Of a stretch of 64,000 nucleotides of DNA, positions 17,304 to 26,067 are shown one piece after another. Each line of letters begins with the position of its first letter. The first letter of the stretch is position 1. Location of the stretch: assembly GCA_963720695.1 (NCBI GenBank), contig CAVRGG010000006.1:186001-250000 (forward strand), written 5' to 3'. The DNA comes from UBA668 sp963720695 (GTDB lineage Bacteria; Actinomycetota; Acidimicrobiia; Acidimicrobiales; Ilumatobacteraceae). A model generated the notes under the pieces. The model saw only the letters and a program-made list of their open reading frames with translations. It searched no databases and had not been told where the DNA came from. A program made the translations under genes and the position numbers.

Positions 17304-19226
17304 GTGAACGGTGAGGGTGCACCGGTCCCGCGTCCGACGCTCGGGTATCAGCCGGCGCTCGACGGCGTGCGCGCGCTCGCCGTTGCGATGGTGCTCGGCT
17401 TCCACCTCGACATCGGCTGGTTGTCCGGCGGATACCTGGGCGTGTCCGTGTTCTTCACCCTCTCGGGGTTCCTCATCACCTCGCTGCTGCTCGGCGAGCA
17501 CCGTCGGACGGGCATGGTCGACCTGCCCGCGTTCTACCAACGACGGGCGCGCCGACTGGTGCCCGCCGGCCTCCTGGTGCTCGCGCTGGTGTGCGTGCTC
17601 GTCGCGGTCGACCTGCTGCAGGCGCGCTCGACCTTCCGTCGAGACGTGCTGGCCAGCATGTTCCAGTGCCTGAACTGGGTGCAGCTGTTCGGGCACCAGA
17701 GCTACGCCGACCTGTTCACCGCGCCCTCGCCGGTGACCCACTTCTGGTCGCTCGGGGTCGAGGAGCAGTTCTACGTCGTTTGGCCGCTGATGCTGGTGGT
17801 GCTGTTGCGAGTGCTCCACCGTCGGGCTGTCCCCGAACGGCTCCTGCGAACGCTGATGGTGCTGTGGGTGCTGACCGCGGTGTCGGCGCCGTTGACGGCG
17901 CGGTGGTGGTCGCACGATGCGGCCTACTACGCGACGTGGGCGCGGGCGTCCGAGGTGATGGCGGGTGCCGTGCTGGCCGCCTTCCTCGTCGGACGGAGGG
18001 TGCCTCGCTGGTGGGCCTGGCTCGCACCCGTCTCACTCGTCGTGATGGCGCTGGCCGTCACCCTCACACCCGCCGGCCGTGGGTGGGTGTTCGAGGGTGG
18101 GCTTCCCCTGTTCGGCATCGTCAGTGCGCTGCTCATCGCCGGGCTGCAGGCGCCGGGCCTCACCCTCCGTGCGCTGTCGACGCGACCGCTCGTGTGGATC
18201 GGCAAGTTGAGCTACGGGATCTACCTCTTCCACTGGCCGGTGTTCCTCGTGCTCGACCGGGCACGGACGAATCTCGACGGCCTGTCGCTGATCGCACTGC
18301 GGTTGGCCGTCACCCTCGCCGCAGCGTCGATCAGCTACTCGATCATCGAGCACCCCATTCGCCTCCGCCGACTGCTCCCCTCGGGTCGCACCCTCACCAC
18401 GGCGCTCGCCGGTGCCGTGGCCATCGTCGCGGTCCTCGCCGTGTCCGTCGAGGTGCCGCTGGCGCAGCGGCCGGATCGGGTGCCGACCGTGCTCTCGGTG
18501 GCGACCACGCTGCCCGTGGTCGGCCCCGGTGACAGCGGGGCGGTGTTGGCGCCGCCGACGCCGACGACCGTGATGGCGCTGTTCGGCGACAGCGTGCCCG
18601 CCTGGCTCGTCCGCGACGGCGCCGCATCGTTCCACCGGACCGACGTGGTGCTCGTCAACGGTGCTCGCGAGGCGTGCGATGCGATGATCCACACGCCGGT
18701 CAGCCGTGACCGGGTCGGTGCCGAACTGCGCCCGCCGCCGGACTGCGAGGAGTGGGACACCTGGTACCCGAAGGTGCTCGACCGGATCGCCGCGGGCGCC
18801 GGCCACACGCCCGAGATCGCCGTGCTCGTGCTCGGGCAGGCCCCGGTGCTCGACCACCTCGTGAACGGGAACTGGGTGCACCCGTGCGACGATCTGAGCT
18901 GGTATCTCGACGACGTCGCCCGCCGGGTCGACTACCTCCGTGGCCGCGGGCTGCAGGTGGTGTTCGCACTGCCCGCCCGGCTCGGGTCGCGTTCGCAGTT
19001 CATGGTGCCCGACGACTACGCCCGGCGCATGGGCTGCATCCGCACCGCGCTGATCGACTTCGTCGACCAGGAGCATCTCCCGTCGATCGACCTCGATCGC
19101 GTCCTGTGCCCGGCGAACGACTGCGAGGCGTTGCGCACCCACGACGGCGTCCATGTCGATCCGGCGCGGGCCGGCGACGTCCTGCAGTGGCTCGTGAATC
19201 AGGTGTTGCGGCTCAGGCTGACGTGA
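17304..19226 (+). CDS. Acyltransferase-3 (OafA/YrhL type) with C-terminal SGNH domain
   Basis: A 640-residue membrane protein. Residues 10-370 form the acyltransferase-3 domain: start motif LGYQPALDGVRALAVAMVLGFH with the catalytic His, GVSVFFTLSGFLIT, a FWSLGVEEQFY block, about ten membrane segments and YGIYLFHWPVF. The periplasmic SGNH part begins near residue 430 with ALFGDSVPAWL (GDS Ser) and ends with THDGVHVDPARAG (D-x-x-H). Such proteins O-acetylate cell-envelope sugars. The GTG start directly follows nadE. A related C-terminal fragment is found at the left window edge. Confidence 0.9.
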   Translation: MNGEGAPVPRPTLGYQPALDGVRALAVAMVLGFHLDIGWLSGGYLGVSVFFTLSGFLITSLLLGEHRRTGMVDLPAFYQRRARRLVPAGLLVLALVCVLVAVDLLQARSTFRRDVLASMFQCLNWVQLFGHQSYADLFTAPSPVTHFWSLGVEEQFYVVWPLMLVVLLRVLHRRAVPERLLRTLMVLWVLTAVSAPLTARWWSHDAAYYATWARASEVMAGAVLAAFLVGRRVPRWWAWLAPVSLVVMALAVTLTPAGRGWVFEGGLPLFGIVSALLIAGLQAPGLTLRALSTRPLVWIGKLSYGIYLFHWPVFLVLDRARTNLDGLSLIALRLAVTLAAASISYSIIEHPIRLRRLLPSGRTLTTALAGAVAIVAVLAVSVEVPLAQRPDRVPTVLSVATTLPVVGPGDSGAVLAPPTPTTVMALFGDSVPAWLVRDGAASFHRTDVVLVNGAREACDAMIHTPVSRDRVGAELRPPPDCEEWDTWYPKVLDRIAAGAGHTPEIAVLVLGQAPVLDHLVNGNWVHPCDDLSWYLDDVARRVDYLRGRGLQVVFALPARLGSRSQFMVPDDYARRMGCIRTALIDFVDQEHLPSIDLDRVLCPANDCEALRTHDGVHVDPARAGDVLQWLVNQVLRLRLT

Positions 19227-20413
19227 GCTCGCTGCGCAACTGCGCCCGACGGGCGATCGTCATCGCCACCACGGTGCCGGCGGCGAGCACCGCACACGTG
19301 ACGGCCGGCCATGCGATGCCGTGGCGCACGTAGGCACGGGTTGCCGGGATGCTCGCCAGCGCACGACCGAGCGTGCCGGCGCTGAACATCATCGCCATTC
19401 CCTTGGCCGGCGCGCCCGGCACCAGATCCGTCGTGAGAGGGATCGTGCTGACGATCGCGAACTCGAAGGCCGCGATCGCGATCAGCAACATCGGCAGCGC
19501 CAGCCAGAGGTGCGCGTTCGTCAGCGCGAGGAGGAGTGCGGCGGGCACCATGATCCCGGCGCCGACAGCCGCGGCCCGCTCCTTGCCCCAGCGGTCGGAG
19601 AACCTGGCCGCTGACAGGGAGCTGAACAGCTCACCGAAGCCCAGTCCGAAGGCGACCAGGCTGACACCCGGTGTCGGTCATGCCGAAGTGATCCTTCAGC
19701 CAGCTCCCGAACGTGACGAACAGGGTCTGGCTGGCGGCCATCAGGCAGAAGCCTCCTGCGAGGACGATCCAGCCCCGCCGCGACAGGGTGCCGCTGAGCA
19801 GGTGGCGGCGCTGGGCGTGGGCGTGGCCGACCGGGTCGTCGGGGATGGTGCGGGCGACGAGGACCGCCATCGTCAGGACCACCGCCGAACCCAGGCCGTA
19901 GCCGACCCGCCAGTTGGTCGCGGCGGTCACCAGACCCATCGTCGTGACGCCGACGAGGAGGCCCAGCGCCCACGACGTCTCGGTCAGACCGATCACCCTT
20001 CCCCGACGGGCGAAGGGCACCCGGTCCGAGATCCACGCGCCGAGTCCGAGATCGAACATCACCTTGCTCTGGGCGATGATGACGAGCGCGACGGTGAACG
20101 TGACCACGTTCCCGCTGGCGGCGGCGAGACCGGCGCCGACCCCGACCGCGGTGAGCCCGATCGACATCGCCGTGCGGCGGTGAAAGCGCTCGGCCAGCCT
20201 GCCCGTGAGCGGGGAGGCGAGGCCGCTGAGCTCGCTCACGGCGAGGGCGATGCCCATCCGTTCGAGCGTGGCCCCCTGGCCGGTGGCGATGGTGGCCAGG
20301 AACGGCGCGGCGAAGCGGAAGCAGGCGTTGCCGGCGGTCCGGGCGACGGTGAGGGTGCTGATGCTCTGGCGCACCTCCGCGGGGTACGAGTCGTCGAGCA
20401 CGCGTTGCAGCAC
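19213..20413 (-). CDS. Major facilitator superfamily transporter, frame broken once
   Basis: A transporter with about twelve membrane segments when read across one frame break. The first part (GTG at 20413) includes SPLTGRLAERFHRRTAMSIG, the MFS loop 2-3 motif, and runs to FGSWLKDHFGMTDTG. One extra base in the CCC at 19667-19669 then shifts the frame; removing it continues VSLVAFGLGFGELFSSLSAA and on to the stop at 19213 (about 399 residues in all). Substrate unknown. The 3' end overlaps the acyltransferase gene by 14 bp tail to tail. A sequencing error is more likely than a pseudogene since both halves are well conserved. Confidence 0.72.
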
Positions 20414-20483
20414 GGCCGTCGACGCTACCGGTGATCCAACCGGCGGGGCGTTCCGCTCCGGACCTGGCTAGCCTTCCTCGACC

Positions 20484-21735
20484 GTGGCCCTGATTGTGCA
20501 GAAGTACGGCGGCACCTCCGTCGCCGACCCCGACCGAATCCGAGCTGTCGCCGAGCACGTGGCCTTCACCAAGCGCCACGGCAACGACGTCGTCGTCGTC
20601 GTCGAGCGCGATGGGCAAGACCACCGACAACCTGATCAAGCTGGCCAACGACGTCTCGCGCACGCAGCCCGGCCGCGAGATGGACATGCTCCTCACCACC
20701 GGCGAGCGGATCACGATGGCGGTGCTGTGCATGGCGCTCGCCGACGTGGGGATCGAGGCGATGAGCTTCACCGGCAGCCAGGTGGGGATCATCACCGACA
20801 CGGTCCACACCAAGGCGAAGATCGTCGAGGTCAAGGGCGACCGCGTCCGCGACGCGCTCGCGCAGGGGCGGGTCTGTGTCATCGCCGGGTTCCAGGGTGT
20901 CAGTACCGCCAAGGAGATCACCACGCTCGGTCGCGGTGGCAGCGACACCACGGCCGTCGCGCTCGCGGCGGCGCTCGAAGCCGACAGCTGCGAGATCTAC
21001 ACCGACGTCACCGGCGTGTTCACCGCCGATCCGCGCATCGTGCCCCAGGCCCGCAAGCTGGCTCACGTCAACTTCGACGAGATGCTCGAGATGGCCGGGG
21101 CCGGCAGCAAGGTGCTGGCCCTGCGCAGCGCCGAGTTCGCCCGCAACCACAACGTTCCGCTCCACGTGCGTTCCAGCTTCACCTGGGAGCCGGGCACGTG
21201 GATCACGTCCAAGGAGCCCAACATGGAAGATCCGATCATCTCCGGTGTGGTCACCGACATGAGCGAGGCGAAGGTCACCATCGTCGCCGTGCCCGATCGG
21301 CCCGGCATCTCGGCGGCGCTGTTCGAGCCACTGGCCGCGGCCAACGTGAACGTCGACATGATCGTGCAGAACACCAGCCACGACGGCACCACGGACATCA
21401 GCTTCACGATCCCGAAGGCCGACGTCTCGACCGCGGAGACGATCGTCAGTCGGCTGGCGGGCGAGGTCGGTGCCGAAGGCGTCGAGCACGATGCCGGCAT
21501 CGCCAAGATCAGCCTCGTGGGCGCCGGCATGAAGACCAGTCCCGGCATCGCCGCGAAGATGTTCCGGGTGTTGGCCGACGAGGGCATCAACATCCAGATG
21601 ATCAGCACGTCGACGATTCGCATCAGCGTCGTCACCGCGGCGGCAGATCTGGAGCGTGCCGCCCGTGCGCTGCACACCGCATTCGGCCTCGACTCGGGCC
21701 AGGCGTATTCCGCGCCGCTGCCCGAGCGGAAGTGA
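20484..21735 (+). CDS. lysC: Aspartate kinase (frame broken once near the N-terminus)
   Basis: First enzyme of the aspartate pathway. The GTG at 20484 begins VALIVQKYGGTSV, the kinase signature. After GNDVVVVV the frame shifts by one base within the GTC repeat (about 20598-20604); the second frame resumes SAMGKTTDNL, TTGERIT and GRGGSDTTAVALAAALEADS, with two ACT domains at the C-terminus (from about residue 260) for lysine/threonine feedback. Without the extra base the product is 416 residues, normal for class II aspartokinases. As an essential gene it is unlikely to be dead. It lies upstream of asd, with a methyltransferase gene in between. Confidence 0.92.
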
Positions 21736-21763
21736 CAGTGCTCACCTGCCACACTGGTGGCTC

Positions 21764-22591
21764 ATGACGCTGCGCCGACAACACGTCCCCTGGAAGGCCG
21801 CCGGATCGGCGTCCGAGGCGGAGCATTCCGCCGACGACGTGGTGCGCGAGACGGGTTGGGTCTTCAACAACGTCACCGGCAGCGAGCTGAGCCTCGCCGA
21901 GTTCGTCGAGACGGGTGACAACGAGACGGTCGCGTACCTGCAGGCGTTCGGGCTCATGTCGGCGGAGACGCCGATGCAGACGATGGTCGAGATCGGCAGC
22001 GGCATCGGCCGGATGACGGCCAGCTTCACACGGTTGTTCCGCAGGGTCATCGCCTGCGACCTCGACGCGGCGTTCCTGGAGCGTTGTCGCGAGACGGTCG
22101 CCCAGTTCGGCGTGGCGGCGAACCTGCAGACGTCGCACGTGTTCGACGGTCGCACGCTGGAGCTCGCCGACTCGTCGGCGGATCTCGTGTTCAGCTACAT
22201 CACGCTCCAGCACTGCCATCACGACGATGCGCTCGCGTTGGCCGAGGAGGCGGTCCGGGTCGCCCGGCCCGGCGGTCAGGTCGCGCTGAACTTCCGCACG
22301 TGGGTCGCGCAGGACGTCCTGCTCTGGCCGGCGAGCAAGATCTCCAGGGCCACCTGGCGTCTGCCCCGGGTCGGCCCGATCATCGCCCAGCGCCGGCTGC
22401 CGGCGCGGCTCGGGTGGCAGGCAAACCGCCTCACACCCACCGAGGTCCTGCACACGGTCGGTACCGGACTCGTGGACGTCAAGGTCTTCCGGTCGCCCAA
22501 GCGTCGCCCCTTCTCGCTCAACGGCACCACCGACGAGGTGTTCGAAGGTGTGCACCGCAGCCACTGGTGGTTGGTGGCGACGGTCGCCTGA
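21764..22591 (+). CDS. Class I SAM-dependent methyltransferase
   Basis: A 275-residue protein with motif I VEIGSGIGRMTASF, an acidic motif II end (VIACDLD) and SYITLQHCHHDDALA as the motif IV/post region, all typical of methyltransf_11/25 proteins. The N-terminal ~60 residues (VRETGWVFNNVTGSELS...) are probably substrate-binding. The substrate cannot be inferred. It sits between lysC and asd (28 bp after lysC, 83 bp before asd), an unusual insertion in a locus where those two genes are often adjacent. Confidence 0.8.
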   Translation: MTLRRQHVPWKAAGSASEAEHSADDVVRETGWVFNNVTGSELSLAEFVETGDNETVAYLQAFGLMSAETPMQTMVEIGSGIGRMTASFTRLFRRVIACDLDAAFLERCRETVAQFGVAANLQTSHVFDGRTLELADSSADLVFSYITLQHCHHDDALALAEEAVRVARPGGQVALNFRTWVAQDVLLWPASKISRATWRLPRVGPIIAQRRLPARLGWQANRLTPTEVLHTVGTGLVDVKVFRSPKRRPFSLNGTTDEVFEGVHRSHWWLVATVA

Positions 22592-22674
22592 GTGAAACCG
22601 GCGAGCCGCCGGCTCGTCTGCTCGGAGTGGAATTTCCACCGCCGTCGCCGGTCATCGGCGTTAGCCTTTTCGGC

Positions 22675-23694
22675 ATGCGAGTAGGTGTCGTCGGTGCAAC
22701 AGGTCAGGTGGGCGCAGCGATGCGCTCGATTCTCGAAGAGCGCAACTTCCCCATCGAGGAGATCCGCTTCTTCGCGTCGGCACGCAGCGCCGGCACGACC
22801 CTGCCGTGGAAGGGCGGCACCATCACCGTCGAGGACGCGGCGATCGCCGATCCCTCGGGCCTCGATGTGGCGTTGTTCTCCGCCGGGGCCACCTCGTCGA
22901 AGGAGCTCGCGCCGAAGTTCGCGGCTGCGGGTGTCACGGTCATCGACAACTCGTCGGCCTGGCGCATGCATCCCGACGTCCCGCTGGTGGTCAGCGAAGT
23001 GAATCCCGACGAGGTCCGGAACGCTCGCATCGGCATCATCGCCAATCCGAACTGCACCACCATGGCAGCCATGCCCATCCTCATGCCACTGCACCGCGAG
23101 GCCGGGCTGGTCCGGCTGATCGCCAGCACCTACCAGGCCGTCAGCGGCGGTGGGCTGGCAGGCGTCGACGAGCTCGACAAGCAAGCGCGTGAGGTGGTCG
23201 ACCGGGCTCGTGAGCTCACCCACGACGGCGAGGCCGTGGTGTTCCCCACGCCATCCAAGTTCTCCAAGCCGATCGCCTTCAACGTGCTGCCGTACGCAGG
23301 CAAGTACGTCGAGGACGGCTCGTTCGAGACCGACGAGGAGCAGAAGCTGCGCAACGAGAGCCGCAAGATCCTCGGCATCCCGGACCTGTTGGTCAGCGGC
23401 ACGTGTGTTCGAGTCCCGGTGTTCACCGGCCACTCCATCAGCATCAATGCCGCCTTCGCTCGGCCGATCAGCGTGGAGCGCGCCACCGAAGTGCTGGCTG
23501 GGGCGCCAGGGGTCCAACTGCTCGACGTGCCCACCCCGCTCGAAGCCGCCGGCAAGGACCCCAGCTACGTGGGTCGCATCCGCGTCGACAGCACGGTCGA
23601 GGGCGGCCGTGGCCTGGCCCTGTTCCTCAGCAACGACAACCTGCGCAAGGGCGCAGCGCTGAACGCGGTGCAGATCGCCGAACTGTTGCTCTGA
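22675..23694 (+). CDS. asd: Aspartate-semialdehyde dehydrogenase
   Basis: Reduces aspartyl phosphate to aspartate semialdehyde using NADPH, the step after LysC toward lysine, diaminopimelate, threonine and methionine. The 339-residue protein has the nucleotide motif VGATGQVGAAM (6-16), the catalytic Cys127 in ANPNCTTM and the active-site His in TGHSISINAAF. The ATG at 22675 matches the conserved N-terminus MRVGVVGATG; the open frame runs further upstream through the methyltransferase gene but is not coding there. Confidence 0.95.
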   Translation: MRVGVVGATGQVGAAMRSILEERNFPIEEIRFFASARSAGTTLPWKGGTITVEDAAIADPSGLDVALFSAGATSSKELAPKFAAAGVTVIDNSSAWRMHPDVPLVVSEVNPDEVRNARIGIIANPNCTTMAAMPILMPLHREAGLVRLIASTYQAVSGGGLAGVDELDKQAREVVDRARELTHDGEAVVFPTPSKFSKPIAFNVLPYAGKYVEDGSFETDEEQKLRNESRKILGIPDLLVSGTCVRVPVFTGHSISINAAFARPISVERATEVLAGAPGVQLLDVPTPLEAAGKDPSYVGRIRVDSTVEGGRGLALFLSNDNLRKGAALNAVQIAELLL

Positions 23695-23713
23695 CGTCCG
23701 CTAGAACGAGGCG

Positions 23714-23995
23714 ATGGATCTCGCCCAACTGCAAGACGTGATCGAGCGCACCTTCGGCGAACGCGACCGTGCTCGTGGCGTGCCGTCGTCGGTGGCGTGG
23801 CTCGCCGAGGAGGTGGGCGAGCTGGCGCAGGCGGTGCGCAAGGGGTCACCCGAGCAGCAGGTGCACGAGTTCGCCGACGTCCTCGCCTGGGTGGCGTCGC
23901 TCGCCAACCAGATGGACGTCGACCTCGCTGCCGCAGTGGAGCGGTATGCCCACGGGTGCCCCCGCTGCCACTCGATCCCCTGTTCCTGCGCGTGA
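23714..23995 (+). CDS. MazG-like nucleotide pyrophosphohydrolase
   Basis: A 93-residue all-alpha NTP-PPase-like protein. The Mg-binding signature EEVGELAQAV (32-41) and the second acidic pair in HEFADVLAWV fit the EExxE...ExxD pattern of the MazG superfamily. The C-terminus CPRCHSIPCSCA adds a CxxC-x4-CxC cysteine set, probably a metal site. Its stop overlaps the next gene's GTG start (GTGA, 23992-23995). It follows asd by 19 bp. The substrate nucleotide is unknown. Confidence 0.78.
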   Translation: MDLAQLQDVIERTFGERDRARGVPSSVAWLAEEVGELAQAVRKGSPEQQVHEFADVLAWVASLANQMDVDLAAAVERYAHGCPRCHSIPCSCA

Positions 23996-24528
23996 GCGAG
24001 CCACTCGACGCCGGTGAGTTCGGGCGCTGGCTCGAGGGCATGCAGCGTGCGCTGCGAGGCGAGGCGGAGTCCGACGTGCCCTGCGGGTCGTGCACGGCCT
24101 GCTGCACCTCGTCGCAGTTCATCCACATCGGACCGGACGAGACCGACACCCTGGCTCACATTCCCGCTGCCCTGCTGTTCCCGGCGCCCAACCTGCCTGC
24201 CGGCCACGTGGTGATGGGCTACGACGAGCACGGTCACTGCCCGATGCTCGTCGACGGCCGGTGCACGGTCTACGAACACCGGCCGCGCACCTGTCGGACG
24301 TACGACTGTCGGGTCTTCCCTGCGGCGGGGCTGCTCCCCGACGAGCCGACCAAGGTGGCCATCGCCACCCAGGCGGGTCGCTGGCGCTTCACTCACGCGT
24401 CGGCCGCGGTGGAGGCGACCCACGACGAAGTGCGGGCGACGGCGGCCCACCTGCGCGCGGACCACCCCGCAGCCCCGATCACGCAGGTGGCGGTACGGGC
24501 GGTGGAGTCGCAGCGCGACCGCAGCTGA
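23992..24528 (+). CDS. YkgJ-type cysteine-cluster protein
   Basis: A 178-residue protein with the CxxCxxCC motif (CGSCTACC, residues 27-34) and a later C..LV.GRC.VY..RP.TCR.YDCR block, the layout of the YkgJ/UPF0153 family thought to bind a metal or Fe-S cluster. The GTG start overlaps the MazG-like stop, so the two are translated together; both carry cysteine clusters. The molecular role of the family is not established. Confidence 0.8.
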   Translation: MSEPLDAGEFGRWLEGMQRALRGEAESDVPCGSCTACCTSSQFIHIGPDETDTLAHIPAALLFPAPNLPAGHVVMGYDEHGHCPMLVDGRCTVYEHRPRTCRTYDCRVFPAAGLLPDEPTKVAIATQAGRWRFTHASAAVEATHDEVRATAAHLRADHPAAPITQVAVRAVESQRDRS

Positions 24529-24530
24529 CG

Positions 24531-25388
24531 TCAGTCGCGGCTCACCCGTTGGTTCAACTCGATGATCGCCTTGCGTGCCGCAACGGTGCACGCCGCGTAC
24601 AGGACCGCACCGACGAGGCCGAGCAGCCACTGGTTGCGCAGCGAGGACGTGATCGTCGCCACGCTGCTGCCGTCGATCTTGCCCACGTTGCGGGTGACGA
24701 CGCCGAGCACGCTCTGGGAGAGGAACAGCATCTGCCAGCGCTGCACGTTGGTTTCCGGGGTCGACGTGCCCCGAGCCGCCTGCTTGAGCTCGCTGAAACC
24801 GACCCAGAACCAGCCGAAGGGGATGAACCATCCCAGCGTGGCTCGGCGGACGTTCGTGTGGAAGTTGCCTCGCGCCTTCGCGTTGCGGGCGATGCGGCGA
24901 CTCCAGACGGCAGTGAGGATCGCTGATGCCAGAAGCAGGGCGAACTGGAGCACGGCGGCGAAGCCGACGACCTTGTCCGCACGGTCGAGGTCGGTCACCG
25001 TCGCCGACTTGGAGAGGAAGTCCTCCCAGACGCTCTTGCGGTGGAAGAACGCCAGCGTGAGCACCAACGCCGCCGCGGTCGTGGCCCAGTACATCGCCAC
25101 GACCGCCTGGCCGAGCCCTTTCGACGACGTCACCTCCCCGGCGCCGGCGGAGTCGTAGGCGACGTAGCCCGGAGGCGCGCCCACCGGCCGGTACACGGTG
25201 GGCTCGGGGGCGACTGTCGACGGGGGCAGCGAAGGGTGACCGTCCGTCGGCATCGGCGGCATCGGCGGCATCGACGAGGGAGGCGGGGGAGGTGGGACGC
25301 CCGGAGGAGGCGGAGGCGGCGGGATCGACGACGGGTCAGGGAACTCCACGCCGGAATCCTCGCAGGTCTGTCTGCCCGGATCGCTCAT
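24531..25388 (-). CDS. DUF4328 membrane protein with proline-rich N-terminus
   Basis: A 285-residue protein. Residues 20-75 are a low-complexity Pro/Met stretch (PPPPPPPGVPPPPPPSS...), a likely cytosolic linker. Four hydrophobic segments follow, with the DUF4328 pattern of a WSRRIARNA loop and GWFIPFGWFWVGFSELKQA. Proteins of this type are common and uncharacterised in actinobacteria. The ATG at 25388 has GAGGG 11 nt upstream; a GTG 13 codons later is also possible. A palindromic repeat element lies just upstream (25401-25450). Confidence 0.78.
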   Translation of the reverse strand: MSDPGRQTCEDSGVEFPDPSSIPPPPPPPGVPPPPPPSSMPPMPPMPTDGHPSLPPSTVAPEPTVYRPVGAPPGYVAYDSAGAGEVTSSKGLGQAVVAMYWATTAAALVLTLAFFHRKSVWEDFLSKSATVTDLDRADKVVGFAAVLQFALLLASAILTAVWSRRIARNAKARGNFHTNVRRATLGWFIPFGWFWVGFSELKQAARGTSTPETNVQRWQMLFLSQSVLGVVTRNVGKIDGSSVATITSSLRNQWLLGLVGAVLYAACTVAARKAIIELNQRVSRD

Positions 25389-25400
25389 GTCCCGGATCCC

Positions 25401-25450
25401 TCATGGCATGGGTGGAGGCAGAAGATCTGCCTCCGACCATGACGTGAACG
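25401..25450. repeat. Dispersed palindromic element, copy 1
   Basis: The core GGAGGCAGA-AGA-TCTGCCTCC is a 9-bp-arm inverted repeat (25414-25434), flanked by CATGG/CCATG outer arms and by ATGACGTGAACG on the right. Read on the minus strand, 29 of 36 positions match the element at 45561. It lies 12 bp upstream of the DUF4328 start. The family is not recognised. Confidence 0.6.
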
Positions 25451-25506
25451 GGTGGGGTGTCGGGGTGGGGTGGAGGGGGCGGTCGTCGGGGACGGCCCGG
25501 GCGCGA

Positions 25507-25532
25507 AAATGCCCGCCTTTCGGCGGGCATTT
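25507..25532 (-). terminator. Rho-independent-type hairpin after tRNA-Pro
   Basis: AAATGCCCGCC and GGCGGGCATTT form an 11-bp perfect stem with a four-base loop, 3 bp beyond the tRNA 3' end. Flanking A/T bases are symmetrical, so it may act in both directions. Confidence 0.75.
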
Positions 25533-25535
25533 CTG

Positions 25536-25610
25536 TCGGGGTGAGAAGATTTGAACTTCCGGCCTCCACGTCCCGAACGTGGCGCGCTAACCAAGCTGCG
25601 CTACACCCCG
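25536..25610 (-). tRNA. tRNA-Pro (anticodon CGG)
   Basis: A 75-nt cloverleaf on the minus strand. Acceptor stem CGGGGTG/CACCCCG, D-arm GCGCAGCTTGGTTAGCGC, anticodon stem CCACG/CGTGG with loop TTCGGGA (anticodon CGG, reads CCG), and a T-arm containing AAGTTCAAATCTT. CCA is not encoded. A hairpin terminator follows directly. Confidence 0.93.
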
Positions 25611-25625
25611 TAGCGACTCACGATG

Positions 25626-26057
25626 CTATCCGGCGACCGTTGCGTCTTCCTCGCTGGATTCCTCGTCGACCTCGTCGACCAGGGGTTCCACCGGTTCGGC
25701 CATGACGTTGCGCACGGCCCGCTTCAGGGTCAGCGGGTCGAACGGCTTGATCAACCAGGCGTCGGCGGCGGATCGCTTGGCGAGGTGGACGTCGGCCTTG
25801 CGGTCCAGAAGCATCAGCACCTTGACGGCCGGGACCATGCCCGCGCTCTCGTCGAGGCGGAGGTCCATCGCGACCGCCATCGCGCCCTTGGAACCGATCT
25901 GCAGGTCGAGGATGGCGAGATCGACGTTGCCTCTGGCGACGAGTCTGCTGACCTCACGCCCCTCGGTGCAGATGGTGAAGGACACGTCGGGGCCGCTCAG
26001 CGCAGCAGTGACGTCGTGGGCGACGAAATCGGCATCGGTGGCGACGAGGATGTGCAC
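25626..26057 (-). CDS. Stand-alone receiver-domain protein with acidic tail
   Basis: A 143-residue single receiver domain. Asp51 in DLAILDLQIG is the probable phospho-acceptor and Lys104 in WLIKPFD the conserved lysine. The N-terminal acidic residue is present (TDAD). After residue 117 a Glu/Asp-rich tail (EPLVDEVDEESSEEDA) replaces an output domain. No kinase gene is adjacent. It may act through protein contacts, like other single-domain response regulators. It is 10 bp from the ArsA-like gene end and could be the last gene of that operon. Confidence 0.82.
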   Translation of the reverse strand: MHILVATDADFVAHDVTAALSGPDVSFTICTEGREVSRLVARGNVDLAILDLQIGSKGAMAVAMDLRLDESAGMVPAVKVLMLLDRKADVHLAKRSAADAWLIKPFDPLTLKRAVRNVMAEPVEPLVDEVDEESSEEDATVAG

Positions 26058-26067
26058 GCCGCAGACG

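Noticed and set aside
20590..20610. Programmed frameshift in lysC
   Set aside because: The GTC repeat is slippery-looking, but no known case exists in lysC, and similar +1 breaks occur in four other genes in the window, which favours sequencing error.
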